A DNA stretch of 34,413 bases from JAHBNG01 sp039028975 (GTDB lineage Bacteria > Chloroflexota > Anaerolineae > Caldilineales > Caldilineaceae): assembly GCA_039028975.1 (NCBI GenBank), contig JBCCHB010000168.1, forward strand, positions 1 through 34,413. The letters are read 5' to 3'. A model generated the notes under the pieces. The model saw only the letters and a list, made by a program, of their open reading frames with translations. It did not search any database and was not told the origin of the DNA. Every line of letters starts with the position of its first letter. Position 1 is the first letter of the stretch. Of the stretch, positions 34,001-34,413 are shown piece after piece. A program made the position numbers and the translations under genes.

Positions 34001-34284
34001 ACACATTCGATGATGCCTCAGGTCATTTCCGCTACACTTCCTGTAAGAACCGCACAGTGGGCGGCGGTTTTCAGCAAACCCAGTGGGTCTTGGAGGGATT
34101 GGCCGCTGCTTATGAACTTTCCGGCGATCCAGAGATCGGTCACTATGTACAGCAGGGTTTGGATGCAATCGGTCTCTTCCCAGAAGGATTGGATCATTTG
34201 GGGCTAGGCAAAGCACTCTCCCAGCAGATGCGCTATGTACCCACTATATTGGCCGCCTTGGAAAACCGACCGCTTAGAGCGTGA
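31009..34284 (+). CDS. YetA/PcRGLX-like protein (RIFT barrel plus alpha/alpha toroid), putative polysaccharide lyase or hydrolase
   Basis: A 1091-aa protein. The N-terminal about 160 aa form an unassigned beta-rich region, about 166-258 looks fibronectin-III-like (FITTEPATCKVEAM to YNVTVTAVGKDGG), and from about 268 comes a RIFT-barrel-type domain (YPLTFGIPLPQGLLF, then QITVHARWPDQSARWALVD). This order, with a central beta-sandwich and a C-terminal alpha/alpha toroid (about 730-1080, GDWYGESGWSWGNNEYD, GWVHMLTESHCGCG, GGGFQQTQWVLEGLAAAYEL), matches the YetA family related to exo-rhamnogalacturonan lyase PcRGLX. Action on pectin-like or other acidic glycans is therefore possible but unproven. 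No signal peptide, so it is probably intracellular, working on imported oligosaccharide. Confidence 0.72.
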   Translation: MQTLPHIDIVEPERIDAILADPANFAWRAVDSETLDTWTPDLGLTNYPNPSIVRRGAVATSGMASTLRHRFWQTVEGQADHTGIRYIGIVIYDKVGQPSPMDLRLAADEIGRIEPTRQDNRRHLLILEQPVKFVGEMEIFQLTAPGSGEYRIEHFVLLKERPEPSHFTPEIRHLNAVATPISGTHWQAALHFITTEPATCKVEAMAANHAPTHFKTEEPRTLHTIDVPGLAPNCTYNVTVTAVGKDGGSASASCQIMTQSTMLLGREKVTIPVEIFPMARQDLSGYPLTFGIPLPQGLLFDPKHGRIQMQDGKLLPNGQASAQITVHARWPDQSARWALVDTLLPRRLSQEGTEGKPLQAEIILSDGATDGATGTKQTQLRTLVEDERVIITSRYLRFTLRKGAVATAFQLQNRTSNGDWRTLIPSESGQGISFTAVLGNGYSLTTESVSDIHVEQNGATRVLIRCTVDHCDADHVPHLRSTLRFTIYAEQSFIRINHRLTVISPLLAPTAAGGAPNYAAVDPAIHSAVGGHDGETSTLLKVQSFNIHWPWAATGVQALEKKWPIRQQAWRLVHEHDLGYKIESGNQTETSEGRCQGHLTVKGEQSLLTVGIRNFWQTYPKGLTVAPDRVTIELFPQLSGEPLPGDEEAWHRLYFWLQDGVYLLKAGMALSSELLIGFPSVMGLGTKNDFSLEPPEEMGAFAWLENPPLVRPTMSYLTSTQALNPIAAKADSLLPSYETLVDQALESFYQDQSQFRAYGQVNYGDWYGESGWSWGNNEYDPAYCAYIEFLRGGDPRWAEWGAIATRHLVDVDTLNHSARSSEIGGQAMHMPGHLGGYLPPLFRSKMSGTKSIPSHVWVEGPLLHWLLTGDTSVLESILLTKAWLLQDHWFDNYDFSNCREAGWHMIHLCMVASITNDPSCLNGAAIIVERVLEKEEPDGGWVHMLTESHCGCGYPRCRGEAGFMVGVLLSGLKRYHNLTQDERVAKAIIGGAHWLIHHTFDDASGHFRYTSCKNRTVGGGFQQTQWVLEGLAAAYELSGDPEIGHYVQQGLDAIGLFPEGLDHLGLGKALSQQMRYVPTILAALENRPLRA

Positions 34285-34301
34285 ATATTCAAATACGCTC
34301 T
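34276..34301 (+). terminator. Possible terminator hairpin overlapping the end of the YetA-like gene
   Basis: AGAGCGT (34276-34282) / ACGCTCT (34295-34301), followed by TGTATTATGT. The stem begins inside the last codons. The T-run is weak. Nothing else is seen to the window end. Confidence 0.35.
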
Positions 34302-34413
34302 TGTATTATGTCAAGTTGATTGCAATTGAGACGAATGCATATGTGCCAAAAAGTAGATGATCGATCACACTTATGGACATGAATAAAACAAATGATGAAA
34401 CTAACAATAAAAC

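Overview
The window looks like a bacterial chromosome segment, probably from a Chloroflexota (Caldilinea/Anaerolineae-like) or similarly repeat-rich environmental lineage. The hints are a secreted subtilase whose C-terminus (IFLPVMP) resembles the Leu-Pro-Val/Leu tail common in secreted Chloroflexota proteins, a phytanoyl-CoA dioxygenase-like protein, a sulfatase, a carbohydrate ABC importer and many intergenic palindromes. The taxonomy is inference. Nearly all genes from 0 to 23.7 kb and the ABC operon lie on the minus strand. Genes on the plus strand appear at 24.1-25.6 kb and 30.0-34.3 kb. No rRNA, tRNA, CRISPR array or intact transposase was seen.

Layout: (1) 0-5 kb holds a truncated Fic protein, a 14-codon relic of a PIN-domain gene, a sulfatase, and a MerR regulator followed by a DUF2306 membrane protein and an MDR oxidoreductase. 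A textbook MerR-type promoter (19-bp spacer, dyad in the spacer) overlaps the merR stop codon and faces the last two genes. (2) 5-7.9 kb is a graveyard: a partial copy of a DUF2087 gene, a frameshifted ORF, a methyltransferase remnant with an internal TAG, and several palindromic repeats. (3) 7.9-13.8 kb has an oligopeptidase B, a small P-loop ATPase/kinase, an ArsR-DUF2087 regulator, and a metallo-beta-lactamase-fold hydrolase/TetR operon read from a full-consensus promoter with a perfect 19-bp palindrome between its -35 and -10. (4) 14.2-20 kb is the centrepiece: a lasso-peptide cluster in the order HPr-kinase-like K, PqqD-like B1, leader protease B2, asparagine-synthetase-like cyclase C and precursor A, followed after a 623-bp repeat-bearing gap by a TPR/2OG-Fe(II) oxygenase. 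(5) 20.6-25.6 kb: secreted S8 peptidase, PhyH-like dioxygenase, DUF3592 membrane protein. (6) 25.7-29.1 kb: sugar ABC importer (lipoprotein SBP plus two permeases, no ATPase). (7) 30-34.3 kb: a glycosyltransferase-like protein and a 1091-aa YetA/PcRGLX-like protein, preceded by a 14-bp tandem array.

How the lasso genes should work together (family knowledge plus inference): B1 binds the leader, B2 cuts it off, C adenylates the ring acid and closes the macrolactam, and K probably phosphorylates the C-terminal Ser of the precursor, as in paeninodin-type clusters. The precursor here does end in Ser. The neighbouring 2OG-Fe(II) oxygenase could hydroxylate the same peptide. No dedicated exporter or isopeptidase is visible, and the precursor gene is last among the core genes rather than first, so this is an atypical cluster.
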